A DNA stretch of 64,000 nt from Caminicella sporogenes DSM 14501 (GTDB taxonomy: Bacteria; Bacillota; Clostridia; Peptostreptococcales; Caminicellaceae). The DNA is taken from the NCBI RefSeq assembly GCF_900142285.1, contig NZ_FRAJ01000003.1, positions 319,262-383,261 of the forward strand, read 5' to 3'. Positions 48,690-58,201 of this stretch are shown here, in pieces. The notes under the pieces were generated by a model, which did no database searches, had not been told where the DNA came from, and saw only the letters and a list, made by a program, of their open reading frames with translations. Made by a program: the position numbers and the translations under genes. The first letter of the stretch is position 1; the number at the start of each line of letters is the position of its first letter.

Positions 48690-49619
48690 TTAGATTATTG
48701 TAGAATACCTATTCAAACTGTTCATAAAAACCTTATATAAAGCTTTTCTATTCCCTACACTTGTTTTTTTAATATCTTCAAGCATCAACTTCGTATCTTT
48801 TACTATACTAATAAAATTATTGTTAAAATCAGAAAATTCACTTGTAGGTTTTAAATCTTTCATAGAATTATAAATTTTGTTTAATCTATTTATTTCTCTA
48901 TCAATAAACTGAATTATAGTATTATTATCAACATTTTCTATATTATTAGAAACGATAAATTTCGAAAAACTCTGATAAAAATTAATCAATTCATTTAATT
49001 CATTTGACGCAACAGTACTGTATTCTTTTCCACTTTCTCCATATTTAATGCTTCTAACGGGTAAATTTATTGAAAATATAAATGCATCATTATAAACATT
49101 TTTTATTCTTTCCTTAAACTTTTCTGCATCATCTCTTTTTAAAAATGACATAGCAATAACTTTATATCTATTTGACTTAATTATATGCCCTTCAAATCCT
49201 TTTTTTCTTAATTCCTCAATTTGATTTTGTGCGTATTTTATATCACTAAAACTTCCAACTTGTACATTGAATATACTCATAGCTGGCAGCTCAAATGTAT
49301 ATTTCTTTTCTTCTTTTACATTTTCTACAGCATTTTCTCTTTTTTCTTCTGCTGTTTTATTTTTTTCAACCTTATCATTCATTTCACTATTTTCTTTTTT
49401 ATTATTATTTTTCTGAACTAATTTATCTACTAACTCTTTTCCTTTATTTTCAGGTCTTTTTTCAACATAAGTGCTTTTTATTAATTTAGGTGCAATAAAA
49501 TATTTTGTCCCAAAATATCCTATAGATATAGATATAACAGGTAATAAAAAAACAAAAAATAACACAGTCAATAATTTATTTTTATTTTTTCTCCTCGTCT
49601 TTATCCTGTTTCGTCTCAT
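48690..49619 (-). CDS. SPOR-domain membrane protein
   Basis: The 309-residue protein has a basic N terminus, one membrane helix (about 15-38), a charged Lys/Glu-rich linker (about 50-105) and a SPOR domain (about 112-185: FNVQVGSFSDIKYAQNQIEE, and RYKVIAMSFLKRDDAEKF). SPOR domains bind denuded glycan at division sites. A helical C-terminal region of about 100 residues is not recognised. A division or sporulation-envelope role is likely. Confidence 0.85.
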   Translation of the reverse strand: MRRNRIKTRRKNKNKLLTVLFFVFLLPVISISIGYFGTKYFIAPKLIKSTYVEKRPENKGKELVDKLVQKNNNKKENSEMNDKVEKNKTAEEKRENAVENVKEEKKYTFELPAMSIFNVQVGSFSDIKYAQNQIEELRKKGFEGHIIKSNRYKVIAMSFLKRDDAEKFKERIKNVYNDAFIFSINLPVRSIKYGESGKEYSTVASNELNELINFYQSFSKFIVSNNIENVDNNTIIQFIDREINRLNKIYNSMKDLKPTSEFSDFNNNFISIVKDTKLMLEDIKKTSVGNRKALYKVFMNSLNRYSTII

Positions 49620-49814
49620 AGCATCCTCCTTAAACTATGTAAATTTTCTATTTTTTATTATTATATCATATTTGAAAACATAATTCCTTATCACATAATC
49701 CTAAAAAATAAATCTTAAATAAGAATAAGTCTTAAAGTGAAAAATCAAATATTTATATTGACAAACATAAAATAAAATTTTATAATAAAGATTGTCGGCA
49801 ACAATATAATACAT

Positions 49815-49900
49815 GCGAGAGTGGCGGAATCGGCAGACGCACCATCTTGAGGGGGTGGCGGTCAACGACCGTGCGGGTTCAAGTCCCGCCTCTCGCACCA
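49815..49900 (+). tRNA. tRNA-Leu(GAG)
   Basis: A complete 86-base class II tRNA. The acceptor GCGAGAG pairs with CTCTCGC, followed by A and encoded CCA. The anticodon stem CCATC/GGTGG carries the loop TTGAGGG, giving anticodon GAG. There is a long variable arm and a GGTTCAAGTCC T arm. Confidence 0.97.
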
Positions 49901-49904
49901 GTAA

Positions 49905-49930
49905 AAAACTACTGCAAATGCAGTAGTTTT
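49905..49930 (+). terminator. tRNA-Leu(GAG) terminator
   Basis: AAAACTACTGC and GCAGTAGTTTT form an 11-bp stem with a four-base loop, followed by CTTGTTTTT. Confidence 0.85.
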
Positions 49931-50048
49931 CTTGTTTTTGCAATACTATAAACCTATTTTGAAAGTGAACCTTTTTCTCAAAAATCTAAATATTTCTATT
50001 ATAAAAATTCTAAAATTTAAGAAAATATTAATAATTGCATAAAATCTA

Positions 50049-50077
50049 TTGAATATATATTAAATTAGATATATAAT
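50049..50077 (+). promoter_or_regulatory. Promoter of the 43-residue gene
   Basis: TTGAAT (50049-50054) and a perfect TATAAT (50072-50077) are spaced by 17 bases, about 60 bases before the start codon. Confidence 0.65.
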
Positions 50078-50134
50078 TATAATAAACTCTAATATATTAA
50101 ACACAGAATTTTCAGAAATATGGGAGGAAATAAT

Positions 50135-50266
50135 ATGGCTACCAACAATTTTATTCAAGACCTTGAAGAATTAAAAAAACTATATGAAAAACTCAATAAT
50201 GAAAATAAATTAAAATTGGAAGAAGCAATTTTGATGATTATAACTAAATTTAAAAATAGGTTATAG
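50135..50266 (+). CDS. Small 43-residue helical protein
   Basis: The frame begins with ATG after GGGAGGAAATAAT, an excellent ribosome-binding site, and encodes MATNNFIQDLEELKKLYEKL followed by 23 more residues ending KFKNRL. It is predicted to be almost fully helical and amphipathic, with a Leu/Glu/Lys pattern that could form a coiled coil. It has its own promoter and a terminator directly after it, so it is a stand-alone gene on the strand opposite its neighbours. The family is not recognised. Confidence 0.75.
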   Translation: MATNNFIQDLEELKKLYEKLNNENKLKLEEAILMIITKFKNRL

Positions 50267-50271
50267 AAAAA

Positions 50272-50297
50272 AAACTCATGTTTAAATACATGGGTTT
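50272..50297. terminator. Terminator shared by the small gene and the lytic transglycosylase
   Basis: AAACTCATGT and ACATGGGTTT pair over 10 bases with one wobble. A T-rich tract follows on the plus strand and an A-rich tract precedes it, so it can serve both convergent genes. It touches the stop codon of the minus-strand gene. Confidence 0.75.
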
Positions 50298-50850
50298 ATT
50301 TTCTATCTAATTTATTTTTATACTCAATTACTTTTCTAACATAATTTTGAGTTTCTTTAAATGGAGGTATACCATTAAATTTATCGACATTTCCTGGCCC
50401 TGCATTATAAGCAGCTAATGCCAATTTTATATTTCCATCATATCTGTTTAACATATCTTTTAGAAACTTTATTCCACCTTCTATATTTTCATGCAAATCC
50501 CAAGGATTGTCTATACCAAGCTTTTTTGCAGTTTGAGGCATTAATTGCATAAATCCTTGTGCTCCTTTATTCGATATAGCCATTGGATTATAATTAGATT
50601 CAAATTTTATTATCGACTTTATAAGATTAGGATTAATGTTATATTTTCTTGCTTTTTCATTTACTATCTCATCAATAACATTTTTTAAATTGCCAAGATT
50701 TTCAGAACTATACATCATTTTTTCTTTATTGATTTCTGTTTGTAACAAAGTTTTAAAATCTCTTTCTGAATTCATAATTTTAACAGGAACTCTGCTTTGA
50801 ATTTCATTAATTTTTTGTCTTAAAATATAATCTACAGAAAGACGGTTCAT
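50296..50850 (-). CDS. Lytic transglycosylase (SLT domain), no signal peptide
   Basis: The 184-residue protein has an SLT domain in its second half: [10 protein letters not shown] with the catalytic Glu84, [16 protein letters not shown], and [21 protein letters not shown]. The first 60 residues are polar and helical, without an export signal. Similar clostridial proteins sit near flagellar or spore genes, but none are seen here. It would cleave the MurNAc-GlcNAc bond; how it reaches the wall is unclear. Confidence 0.88.
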   Translation of the reverse strand: MNRLSVDYILRQKINEIQSRVPVKIMNSERDFKTLLQTEINKEKMMYSSENLGNLKNVIDEIVNEKARKYNINPNLIKSIIKFESNYNPMAISNKGAQGFMQLMPQTAKKLGIDNPWDLHENIEGGIKFLKDMLNRYDGNIKLALAAYNAGPGNVDKFNGIPPFKETQNYVRKVIEYKNKLDRK

Positions 50851-50985
50851 ACTTAAAACATCCTTTCAATTTCAAAAATATTTCAAATTTAACTATAAAC
50901 CTTTTAGATTATATTAGTAATTTTCAGAACAGTTTGAATTTTAAAATAATAGAAAAATAGAGAATATAATTCTCTACCTTTCATT

Positions 50986-52023
50986 TTACAATTTAACGAG
51001 TTTTAGTTTTGGATTTTCAATTATCCCCGGTATTCTACCTCTTTTAGCAACTGGCACTCCTTCAACTTCTTTTATATCCATAGTCATATCAATAGGTGAT
51101 GCTGCAGAAATATAACTTCCTACACCAAATGCATCTGCACCAGCCTCTGAAAGAATTTTAATCTTTTCAGGAGTTAATCCACCTGAAACTATAATTTTAA
51201 CATGATTATATCCTTCCATATCAAGTCTATATCTAAGTTCTCTTATCAAACCAGGAGTTACTCCACCTCTTTCACTTGGAGTATCAACTCTTATTCCATA
51301 TAATCTATCTCCTAAAAGCTTTGCAATTCTAAGGCTTTCTTCTACTTCATCTTTAAATGTATCTACTAATACTATTCTCTTATGCGACTCAGGCATTACT
51401 TCATCATAAGTTTTAGCAATCTCTGCTGTATCTCCTGCAATAAGCATAGCAGCATGTGGGAGTGTCCCAGATGGCTCAATATCTAAAAGTTTTGCAGCCA
51501 AAATACAACTAGCTCCATTAGCTCCGCCTATAACTGCAGCTCTTTCCATAACAGGAGCTACCGCTGGATGAACATGTCTTGCTCCAAAACAGAGAAAAGT
51601 TTTTTCTCCACAAGCTTCTCTTATTTCTCTAGCTGCAGTTGCCCAACCACATGCACTTGCTAGTGCTCCCAAAATAGGTGTCTCATAAATTCCAAATTCT
51701 TTGTAAGGTCCTCTTATCCTTATAACAGTTTCCTTTGCTTCAAACTGCTGACCTTCATCAATAGCCCACATTTCAACATTTTTTCCCTTTAAAATATTTT
51801 TGACTTCTTCAATACCTACAAATATACCTGATTTCCTAGGAAATATTTCTGCAGTTACTATCTTATCATCTAAACCCATTTTTTTAAGAATATCAATTGT
51901 TCTTAAAAAATAAATATCTGTAGTAGCTCCATTAAGAATTTCATCATGATTTGCACAGTGCAATTTTCTATCTTTTTCAATTTCAAATTTTTTCACATCT
52001 TCAAGATTCCTCATTTGTTTCAT
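50986..52023 (-). CDS. Nicotinate phosphoribosyltransferase
   Basis: The 345-residue protein matches the short NAPRTase group: EIFPRKSGIFVGIEEVKNIL, ALASACGWATAAREI, FGARHVHPAVAPVMERAA and IIVSGGLTPEKIKILSEAGA, followed by DAFGVGSYI. It makes nicotinate mononucleotide, the substrate of NadD encoded at 20517-21122, for NAD salvage. AAGGATTGGTCCA precedes the ATG. It stands alone between two lytic transglycosylase genes. Confidence 0.93.
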   Translation of the reverse strand: MKQMRNLEDVKKFEIEKDRKLHCANHDEILNGATTDIYFLRTIDILKKMGLDDKIVTAEIFPRKSGIFVGIEEVKNILKGKNVEMWAIDEGQQFEAKETVIRIRGPYKEFGIYETPILGALASACGWATAAREIREACGEKTFLCFGARHVHPAVAPVMERAAVIGGANGASCILAAKLLDIEPSGTLPHAAMLIAGDTAEIAKTYDEVMPESHKRIVLVDTFKDEVEESLRIAKLLGDRLYGIRVDTPSERGGVTPGLIRELRYRLDMEGYNHVKIIVSGGLTPEKIKILSEAGADAFGVGSYISAASPIDMTMDIKEVEGVPVAKRGRIPGIIENPKLKLVKL

Positions 52024-52137
52024 TGGACCAATCCTTTCTCGGAATTAAAGTATATATAATTTATAATTGCAAATTCACACTAATTATATCGAAATATACT
52101 AAATTATTCAATGTAGTATAATAAAAATAATTACACT

Positions 52138-52713
52138 TTAAATATCCTTATATAAATATCTGTATATTTTAAAACTTTTATGAACTTTTTTTACATACCC
52201 TTTTGTTTCTACAAAAGGAATATTTTTTAAATTTATTCCATCTTCACTATATCTAATATCTTTCAGCCATTTACTTACATTTCCACTTCCACCGTTATAC
52301 GCAGCTAAAACTAAAGATAAATTATTATTAAATTGTTTATTTAATAAATTTAAATACCAACAGCCAATCTTTATATTTATATCTGGGTTGAATAACATCT
52401 CTTCAGTATAATTTTCTATTTTCAATTCTTCTGAAGCCCATTTCCCAGTTATACTTGAAATCTGCATTAGCCCTTTTGCACCTTTAATCGATACTGCCTT
52501 TTCATTAAATTTACTTTCAACTTTTATTATAGCTGCAACAAGCAAAGGGTCAAGATTGTATTCTCTTGAATATTTTTCTATTAAATGCCTATAATGAAAT
52601 GGATAAACCATTTTTAGAGTAAACTTTACACTAACTAATAAAATTTGCAAAGATAAAACGATAATAAATAGTATAAAAATCAACCTATATCTCCTCAAAT
52701 CAATTACTTTCAA
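52138..52713 (-). CDS. Membrane-anchored lytic transglycosylase
   Basis: The 191-residue protein has an N-terminal membrane helix (about 10-30) and an SLT domain with the catalytic Glu66 in IIKVESKFNE, IKGAKGLMQISSITGKWA and LVLAAYNGGSGNVSKWL. It starts with TTG at 52713, seven bases after GGAGG and immediately after the coaE stop codon. This coaE-SLT order is common in Clostridia. It would act on peptidoglycan outside the membrane. Confidence 0.9.
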   Translation of the reverse strand: MKVIDLRRYRLIFILFIIVLSLQILLVSVKFTLKMVYPFHYRHLIEKYSREYNLDPLLVAAIIKVESKFNEKAVSIKGAKGLMQISSITGKWASEELKIENYTEEMLFNPDINIKIGCWYLNLLNKQFNNNLSLVLAAYNGGSGNVSKWLKDIRYSEDGINLKNIPFVETKGYVKKVHKSFKIYRYLYKDI

Positions 52714-53316
52714 TTAAGCACCTCCAAAAATTTTATTCCATAATATGTCTATTTGTATTTTTAAATCTTTAAGACTCTTTGAATTATCAATTATCACATC
52801 TGCATATTTCTTTTTCTCCTCTAATGACATTTGAGAATTTATTCTCTTTAATGCCTCATCATAAGTTAATTTATCTCTTATCATTAGCCTTTCTATTTGC
52901 TTTTCCCTATCAATTGCTACAAGCCATACTTCATCAACCATATCTGTCATATTCATTTCTATAAGTAAAGCTGCATCAATAAATATTACTTTATACTTTC
53001 CGAGGTGCTCATAAAATTTAATTTTCTCTTTAATGTTTTTTATAATCCTCTCATGAGTTATCTTATTTAAAATCTTTAATTTTTCTGGATTATTAAAAAC
53101 TATTTTTCCTAAGTACTTTCTATTTAATGTTCCATCTTCATTTAATACTTCTTTACCAAAATACTTCACTATTTCCTTTAATGCCGGTTTTCCCTTTTCT
53201 ACTATTTCTCTAGCAACTATATCTGCATCAATAACTACAGCTCCTAATTCTTTTAAATATGATGATACTGTACTCTTACCAGAAGCTATACCTCCTGTAA
53301 GTCCTATTACTTTCAT
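52714..53316 (-). CDS. coaE: Dephospho-CoA kinase
   Basis: A 200-residue kinase for the last step of CoA synthesis. It has the P-loop GLTGGIASGKST, DADIVAREIVEKG and EVWLVAIDREKQIERLMIRD. The ATG at 53316 follows GGGAGATTAGAA; an upstream frame to 53343 would overlap polA. It lies 13 bases after polA and before the transglycosylase gene. Confidence 0.96.
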   Translation of the reverse strand: MKVIGLTGGIASGKSTVSSYLKELGAVVIDADIVAREIVEKGKPALKEIVKYFGKEVLNEDGTLNRKYLGKIVFNNPEKLKILNKITHERIIKNIKEKIKFYEHLGKYKVIFIDAALLIEMNMTDMVDEVWLVAIDREKQIERLMIRDKLTYDEALKRINSQMSLEEKKKYADVIIDNSKSLKDLKIQIDILWNKIFGGA

Positions 53317-53329
53317 TTCTAATCTCCCT

Positions 53330-56017
53330 TTACTTAGTATCATACCAACTATAACCTATATTCATATCTACCTTTAAAGGTACATCTAATTTTACTGCAT
53401 TTTCCATATTCTCTCTTAAAATTTTCCTCACTTCATCTATTTCATCTTTATGTACATCTATAATTAATTCATCATGAACCTGTAATATAAGTTTTGACTT
53501 TAAATTTCTATCTCTCAACTCTTTAAAAACTTTTACCATAGCAATTTTAATTATATCAGCAGCACTTCCCTGTATAGGTGTATTCATAGCAGTTCTTTCT
53601 CCAAATGACCTTATTTTAAAATTCTTAGACTTTAATTCTGGAATATATCTGCGTCTATTAAAAATAGTCGTTACAAAACCTTGTTCCTTTGCTTTTTTTA
53701 TATTATACTCCATATACTTTTTTACACCTTGATATTTTTTTAAATATTCATCTATATATTTTTTTGCTTCTTTTATAGATATTCCTAAATTTTCAGAAAG
53801 ACCGTAATCACTTATACCATATACTATACCAAAATTTACAGCTTTAGCTCTACTCCTTTCAAGTGAAGTAACCTCATCAATTGGTATATTAAAAACTTGA
53901 GAAGCTGTCAAAGTATGTATATCTTCATCTTCCTTAAATGCCTTTATAAGATTTTCATCTTTTGACATATGAGCTAACACACGCAATTCTATTTGAGAAT
54001 AATCGGCATCTAATAAGGAATGTTCACTATCAGAAGCAACAAAAATCTTTCTTATTCTTCTGCCCATTTCAAGTTTAATTGGTATATTTTGCATATTAGG
54101 TTCTGTACTGCTTATGCGACCTGTAACTGTTACAGTTTGATTAAAACTAGAATGTATTTTACCCGTAATTGGATTTATAAGATTAAACAATCCATCTACA
54201 TAAGTAGATTTCAATTTGACTAATTGCCTATATTCTATAATTAAAGAAATTATAGGATGTTTATCTTTTAATTTTTCTAGTACATCATGACTTGTAGAAT
54301 AACCTGTTTTTGTCTTTTTTATTACAGGGAGACACAGTTTATTAAATAATATTTCTCCAAGTTGTTTTGTAGAATTTATATTAAACTCTTCATCGGCTAA
54401 TTCATATATTTTTTGCGTTATACCTTCAATTTGCATTGTAAATTCTTCATCCAATTTTGAAAGAGTTTCTCTATCTACTTTAAAACCTTCATATTCCATA
54501 TTTGCAAGAACCTCTATAAGAGGCATTTCGATTTCTCTATACAAATTTATAAGTTCTAACTTTTCAAGTTCTTTTAAAAGTTTATCTTCAACTTCCATAA
54601 CAGTCATGCAGTAATTTTTACCGTACTCAGCCAATTCATCTATATTCAAATCAACAAATTTTTTAGCTTTTTTTCCTTTTCCTAATAATTCTTCCTGACT
54701 TTTCATATTTATCCCAAGATATTCAGATGCTAAATTTGCAATATCATATTCAGTTTTAGAAGGAGCTAAAAGATAAGCTGCTATAAAACTATCAAATTCT
54801 ATTCCTTTTAAAGTAATACCATATCTAAGCAAAGCCAATATTTCATTTTTCAATCCGTGACCTATTTTTTTAATGTTTTCATCTTCAAATATTTTAAATA
54901 ATTCATCTAACAATTTAGCATTTTTGCGCAAATCTATATAGTATATATCCTTTTTACCAACTGCAAGAGAAATTCCTATAATATTATCAGTTCTAATATT
55001 TTCTTCTTCTTTGTAAATTTTTAAAGCAATCTTTTTATTTTCTACTATTCCACTGATTAAATTATCAAGACTATCTAGTGTATCAATAATTTTAACTTTC
55101 ACATCTTTAAATTTTTCTAATTCTCTTTCAATTTTACTATTATCCATGCTTTTTTGAGGAATTACTTTTTTTATCAAAGTATTAAAATCGTATTGTTTAA
55201 ATAGTTTTAATAATTTTTCATAATCAGGCTCTACTACTTTAAATTCATCAACATCTAATTCAATAGGTACATCTGTTTTTATAGTAGCTAATCTTTTACT
55301 TAAAAGAGCTTTATCAACATTTTTTCCTATTTTTTCTCTTATACTTTTGCTCTTTATACTTTCAATATTTTCAATGATTTCTTCCACAGTCATAAATTGG
55401 TTTAATAACTTTGAAGCCGTTTTTTCTCCTATTCCCGGTACTCCCGGAATATTATCTGATTTATCTCCTACGAGCCCTTTAAAATCTACAATCTGTTTAG
55501 GTATTATTCCATATTTCTCTTTTACTTTTTCTATGTCATAAACTTCTAAATTAGTAATACCTTTTTTAGTTATCAACACTTTTATATTTTCAGAAACTAA
55601 TTGTAATGCATCCCTATCTCCAGTAACAATAATCACTTCAAAATTTTCTATTTCAAAATATTTAGCTATAGTTCCAATTAAATCATCTGCTTCAAAACCT
55701 TTTAATTCTGTTCTATGTATTTTATAAGCATCTAATATTTCTTTTAATATAGGTATTTGTTCTGCTAATTCATTTGGCATCTTTTTTCTCTGTGCTTTAT
55801 AATCGTTAAATTCTATATGTCTAAATGTAGGTGCTTTTAAATCAAAAGCAACACTTAAATAGTCTGGCTTATATTCTTCTAATATTTTATGAAGCATATT
55901 TAAAAAACCATAAACACCATTTGTATGTATGCCTTCTCTATTTGTCAATTCAGGTAGAGCATAAAAAGCTCTATTTATTAAACTGTTCCCATCAATAATA
56001 ACTAACCTTTTACTCAA
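53330..56017 (-). CDS. polA: DNA polymerase I
   Basis: An 895-residue polymerase with a 5'-3' exonuclease domain (about 1-290: IDGNSLINRAFYALP, VTGDRDALQLV, VGDKSDNIPGVPGIGEKTA), a 3'-5' exonuclease-like domain (about 300-480) lacking the usual DxE and other acidic residues, and the polymerase domain (LLDADYSQIELRVLAHMS, RSRAKAVNFGIVYG, QVHDELI). It repairs gaps and removes RNA primers; proofreading is probably absent, as in other Gram-positive PolA. The likely start is TTG at 56017, eight bases after AAGGAG. Confidence 0.96.
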   Translation of the reverse strand: MSKRLVIIDGNSLINRAFYALPELTNREGIHTNGVYGFLNMLHKILEEYKPDYLSVAFDLKAPTFRHIEFNDYKAQRKKMPNELAEQIPILKEILDAYKIHRTELKGFEADDLIGTIAKYFEIENFEVIIVTGDRDALQLVSENIKVLITKKGITNLEVYDIEKVKEKYGIIPKQIVDFKGLVGDKSDNIPGVPGIGEKTASKLLNQFMTVEEIIENIESIKSKSIREKIGKNVDKALLSKRLATIKTDVPIELDVDEFKVVEPDYEKLLKLFKQYDFNTLIKKVIPQKSMDNSKIERELEKFKDVKVKIIDTLDSLDNLISGIVENKKIALKIYKEEENIRTDNIIGISLAVGKKDIYYIDLRKNAKLLDELFKIFEDENIKKIGHGLKNEILALLRYGITLKGIEFDSFIAAYLLAPSKTEYDIANLASEYLGINMKSQEELLGKGKKAKKFVDLNIDELAEYGKNYCMTVMEVEDKLLKELEKLELINLYREIEMPLIEVLANMEYEGFKVDRETLSKLDEEFTMQIEGITQKIYELADEEFNINSTKQLGEILFNKLCLPVIKKTKTGYSTSHDVLEKLKDKHPIISLIIEYRQLVKLKSTYVDGLFNLINPITGKIHSSFNQTVTVTGRISSTEPNMQNIPIKLEMGRRIRKIFVASDSEHSLLDADYSQIELRVLAHMSKDENLIKAFKEDEDIHTLTASQVFNIPIDEVTSLERSRAKAVNFGIVYGISDYGLSENLGISIKEAKKYIDEYLKKYQGVKKYMEYNIKKAKEQGFVTTIFNRRRYIPELKSKNFKIRSFGERTAMNTPIQGSAADIIKIAMVKVFKELRDRNLKSKLILQVHDELIIDVHKDEIDEVRKILRENMENAVKLDVPLKVDMNIGYSWYDTK

Positions 56018-56104
56018 TTTACCATCTCCTTGTACCTTCAATACTAATATTTTATCAATAAAAACTGAAATTATGAAGTGAATTATTTTTTTATTTTATA
56101 TTAA

Positions 56105-56133
56105 AAAAAGTCTCCATTTTCAGGAGACTTTTT
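56105..56133 (-). terminator. Terminator after the SIMPL gene
   Basis: AAAAAGTCTCC and GGAGACTTTTT form an 11-bp stem with a seven-base loop just after the stop codon of the minus-strand SIMPL gene. T tracts lie on both sides. Confidence 0.85.
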
Positions 56134-56136
56134 CAC

Positions 56137-56880
56137 TTAGTATTTATATTTAACCACAACTCTTGCTGTTATTTCAAGCTCATTAGCTTCAATAGGTGTT
56201 GCTGCAAAACTCTTTAACATATCATTTGAATAAGTGGTAGTACTCTCTCTATAAATTGCTCCTCCTCCATAACTATCTTCTGTTATGCTATAAGGTTTAT
56301 CCGCTTTTGCTCCAAATGTATCCAATATCGCACTAGCTTTTCCACTTGCATCTTGCATAGCCAACTTTAATGCTTTTTTATAATAATTTTTTTCATCTGC
56401 AACACTAAATCTTATATTGCTTATTCTATTTGCCCCTGCTCTATTTGCAGCATCAATTATCTGCCCAACTTTTTTAACATCTCTTACTGTAACTTTAATT
56501 ATATTTATTACGTTATATCCTTCTATACGATTTTCTTTACTTTCATATTTTACTGTCTTATAAATATTAAAAGTATTTGTTTTAATATCTTCCTTATTTA
56601 TACCTGCTTTTTTTAATTCTTCTACTACTTTATTCATAATCTCTGCATTAGAAAGCTGTGCCTTTCTTGCATTTTCATTAAATGTTTCTACTCCAACATC
56701 AACATATGCAATATCCGGTTTAACTTTAATAGTTCCAATTCCATAAACAGTTAATAAATCTTTTTCTTCATTTGATATGGACTCTGCATTGACTTCCTTA
56801 ATTAAAAGGTCATGACTATCCAAAACAAACAATCCTACTACTAACGATAAAATAATAAATCCATAAAATATTCTTTTCAT
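56137..56880 (-). CDS. SIMPL-domain (DUF541) exported protein
   Basis: The 247-residue protein has a signal-anchor (about 5-22) and a SIMPL/DUF541 domain: VYGIGTIKVKPDIAYVDVGV, NARKAQLSNAEIMNKVVEEL, and NRIEGYNVINIIKVTVRDVK. These proteins are periplasmic or surface-exposed and poorly understood; some reduce oxidative stress. It is the third gene of the sigma/anti-sigma operon, 15 bases after the anti-sigma gene, so it is probably part of the envelope-stress output. Confidence 0.88.
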   Translation of the reverse strand: MKRIFYGFIILSLVVGLFVLDSHDLLIKEVNAESISNEEKDLLTVYGIGTIKVKPDIAYVDVGVETFNENARKAQLSNAEIMNKVVEELKKAGINKEDIKTNTFNIYKTVKYESKENRIEGYNVINIIKVTVRDVKKVGQIIDAANRAGANRISNIRFSVADEKNYYKKALKLAMQDASGKASAILDTFGAKADKPYSITEDSYGGGAIYRESTTTYSNDMLKSFAATPIEANELEITARVVVKYKY

Positions 56881-56895
56881 AATTAATCACCTCTC

Positions 56896-58173
56896 CTAAA
56901 AATTATTTTTTTGTTTTTTGTACTTTTTATATAAATATAAAATAATTGTAAACAATACTAAAACAATCATTATAATTGGTATAAAACTTATTAAAATCAC
57001 TATTAAATTTTCTAGTACTTTTATTACATAATTAGTAGTTTTTATAAAACCTTTTTTGGATTTTTGCCATATATTTTTATCTATAATATTTATATTTTTA
57101 TCCTTTACTTCTATTTCATTTAGAAAAACTTTAATTGTTGAAAGCGATACTAAACTATCCCATTTTTTTATATTGCCCGTATATCTATTAATCTGTCCTC
57201 TTACCCTACTGAGCTCTCTTTCAACTTCTATAATTTCCTTTACATTTTTAGCTTTATTCATTATTTCTCTTAAACGCTTTTCTCTTACTTTTAAATTTTC
57301 TATTTCACTAACAGTATCTCTATACTGCTCAGTAATATCAGTAGAGTCTATTCCTTCATCTACTGTAATTCCCATACTTTTTATTTTATCAAATACATTG
57401 TAAAACTGATTTTCAGGTACTCTGACTATTAAATTTCCGGATTTTAAAGATTTCTCAGGATTTTCTTCATTGTAAAATCTATAACTAGTATGCGAATTTT
57501 CTATATATCCACCCATCGAAACAATTAAATCCATTATATCTTTTTGAATCTTATCGTAATTTTCTACATTCAACCTAATATAGCCATTTAAAATAATTTT
57601 TCTGCCTGTATCATCAAATAATGCTTTTTTATTAATAGCATCACTATAATTTTCACCTTTTCGACTTAAATCCTGCTTTAAACTTCTTTTTTGGGCCGAA
57701 AATCCTTCATGTTTTAAAGATAAATCTTTAATTTCATCATCATATCCCTCAATTATTTCTTCCTCAGCAAATTCTTTTTGAAATTGACTTTGTGAAAAAT
57801 TTATATAATTTTTCATTCCACCTACTAAAATAACAGCTAATAATAATGAAGCTGCAATAGTAGATATTATTTTAAAATTGATTTTATATTTTAATCTATC
57901 TTTAAATTGCATGATTTTACTATTTTCTCTTAATTGTTTACTATCTTCCATATAACAGTTAACTAATTTATCATGTAATTCTTCTTTAAAATTTTTAGGA
58001 AGTTCAACCATAGGTACATCATCTAAAATTCTTTTAATTTCAATCAATTCTTTATACTCTTTTCTACAATTTTGACATCCTTCTATATGCTTTTTTACTT
58101 CTTCTTCTATTTCTCTATCTAAATATTTATCTACATATGCAGATAACTGTTCTCTTACATCCTTACAATTCAT
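56896..58173 (-). CDS. Zinc-finger anti-sigma factor fused to DUF4349
   Basis: The 425-residue protein has an N-terminal zinc anti-sigma domain (about 1-45) with HIEGCQNCRKEYKEL, the H-x3-C-x2-C motif. A membrane helix follows (about 103-123). A large extracytoplasmic DUF4349 domain (about 190-370) contains a coiled coil (about 288-330), and a second membrane helix (about 390-415) lies near a Lys-rich end. It should hold the ECF sigma factor at the membrane until an envelope signal acts on the outer domain. It follows the sigma gene by 28 bases. Confidence 0.88.
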   Translation of the reverse strand: MNCKDVREQLSAYVDKYLDREIEEEVKKHIEGCQNCRKEYKELIEIKRILDDVPMVELPKNFKEELHDKLVNCYMEDSKQLRENSKIMQFKDRLKYKINFKIISTIAASLLLAVILVGGMKNYINFSQSQFQKEFAEEEIIEGYDDEIKDLSLKHEGFSAQKRSLKQDLSRKGENYSDAINKKALFDDTGRKIILNGYIRLNVENYDKIQKDIMDLIVSMGGYIENSHTSYRFYNEENPEKSLKSGNLIVRVPENQFYNVFDKIKSMGITVDEGIDSTDITEQYRDTVSEIENLKVREKRLREIMNKAKNVKEIIEVERELSRVRGQINRYTGNIKKWDSLVSLSTIKVFLNEIEVKDKNINIIDKNIWQKSKKGFIKTTNYVIKVLENLIVILISFIPIIMIVLVLFTIILYLYKKYKKQKNNF

Positions 58174-58201
58174 TTTCTCCCTCCTCTCACTTTTATTAGA
58201 C

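Noticed and set aside
49701-49943. An 80-codon minus-strand frame covering the tRNA-Leu(GAG) locus
   Set aside because: It is antisense to a complete tRNA and its terminator; the frame is a by-product of the tRNA sequence.
52024-52137. A riboswitch or NAD-responsive leader before the nicotinate phosphoribosyltransferase
   Set aside because: The gap is short and A+T-rich with no stable stems or known motif.
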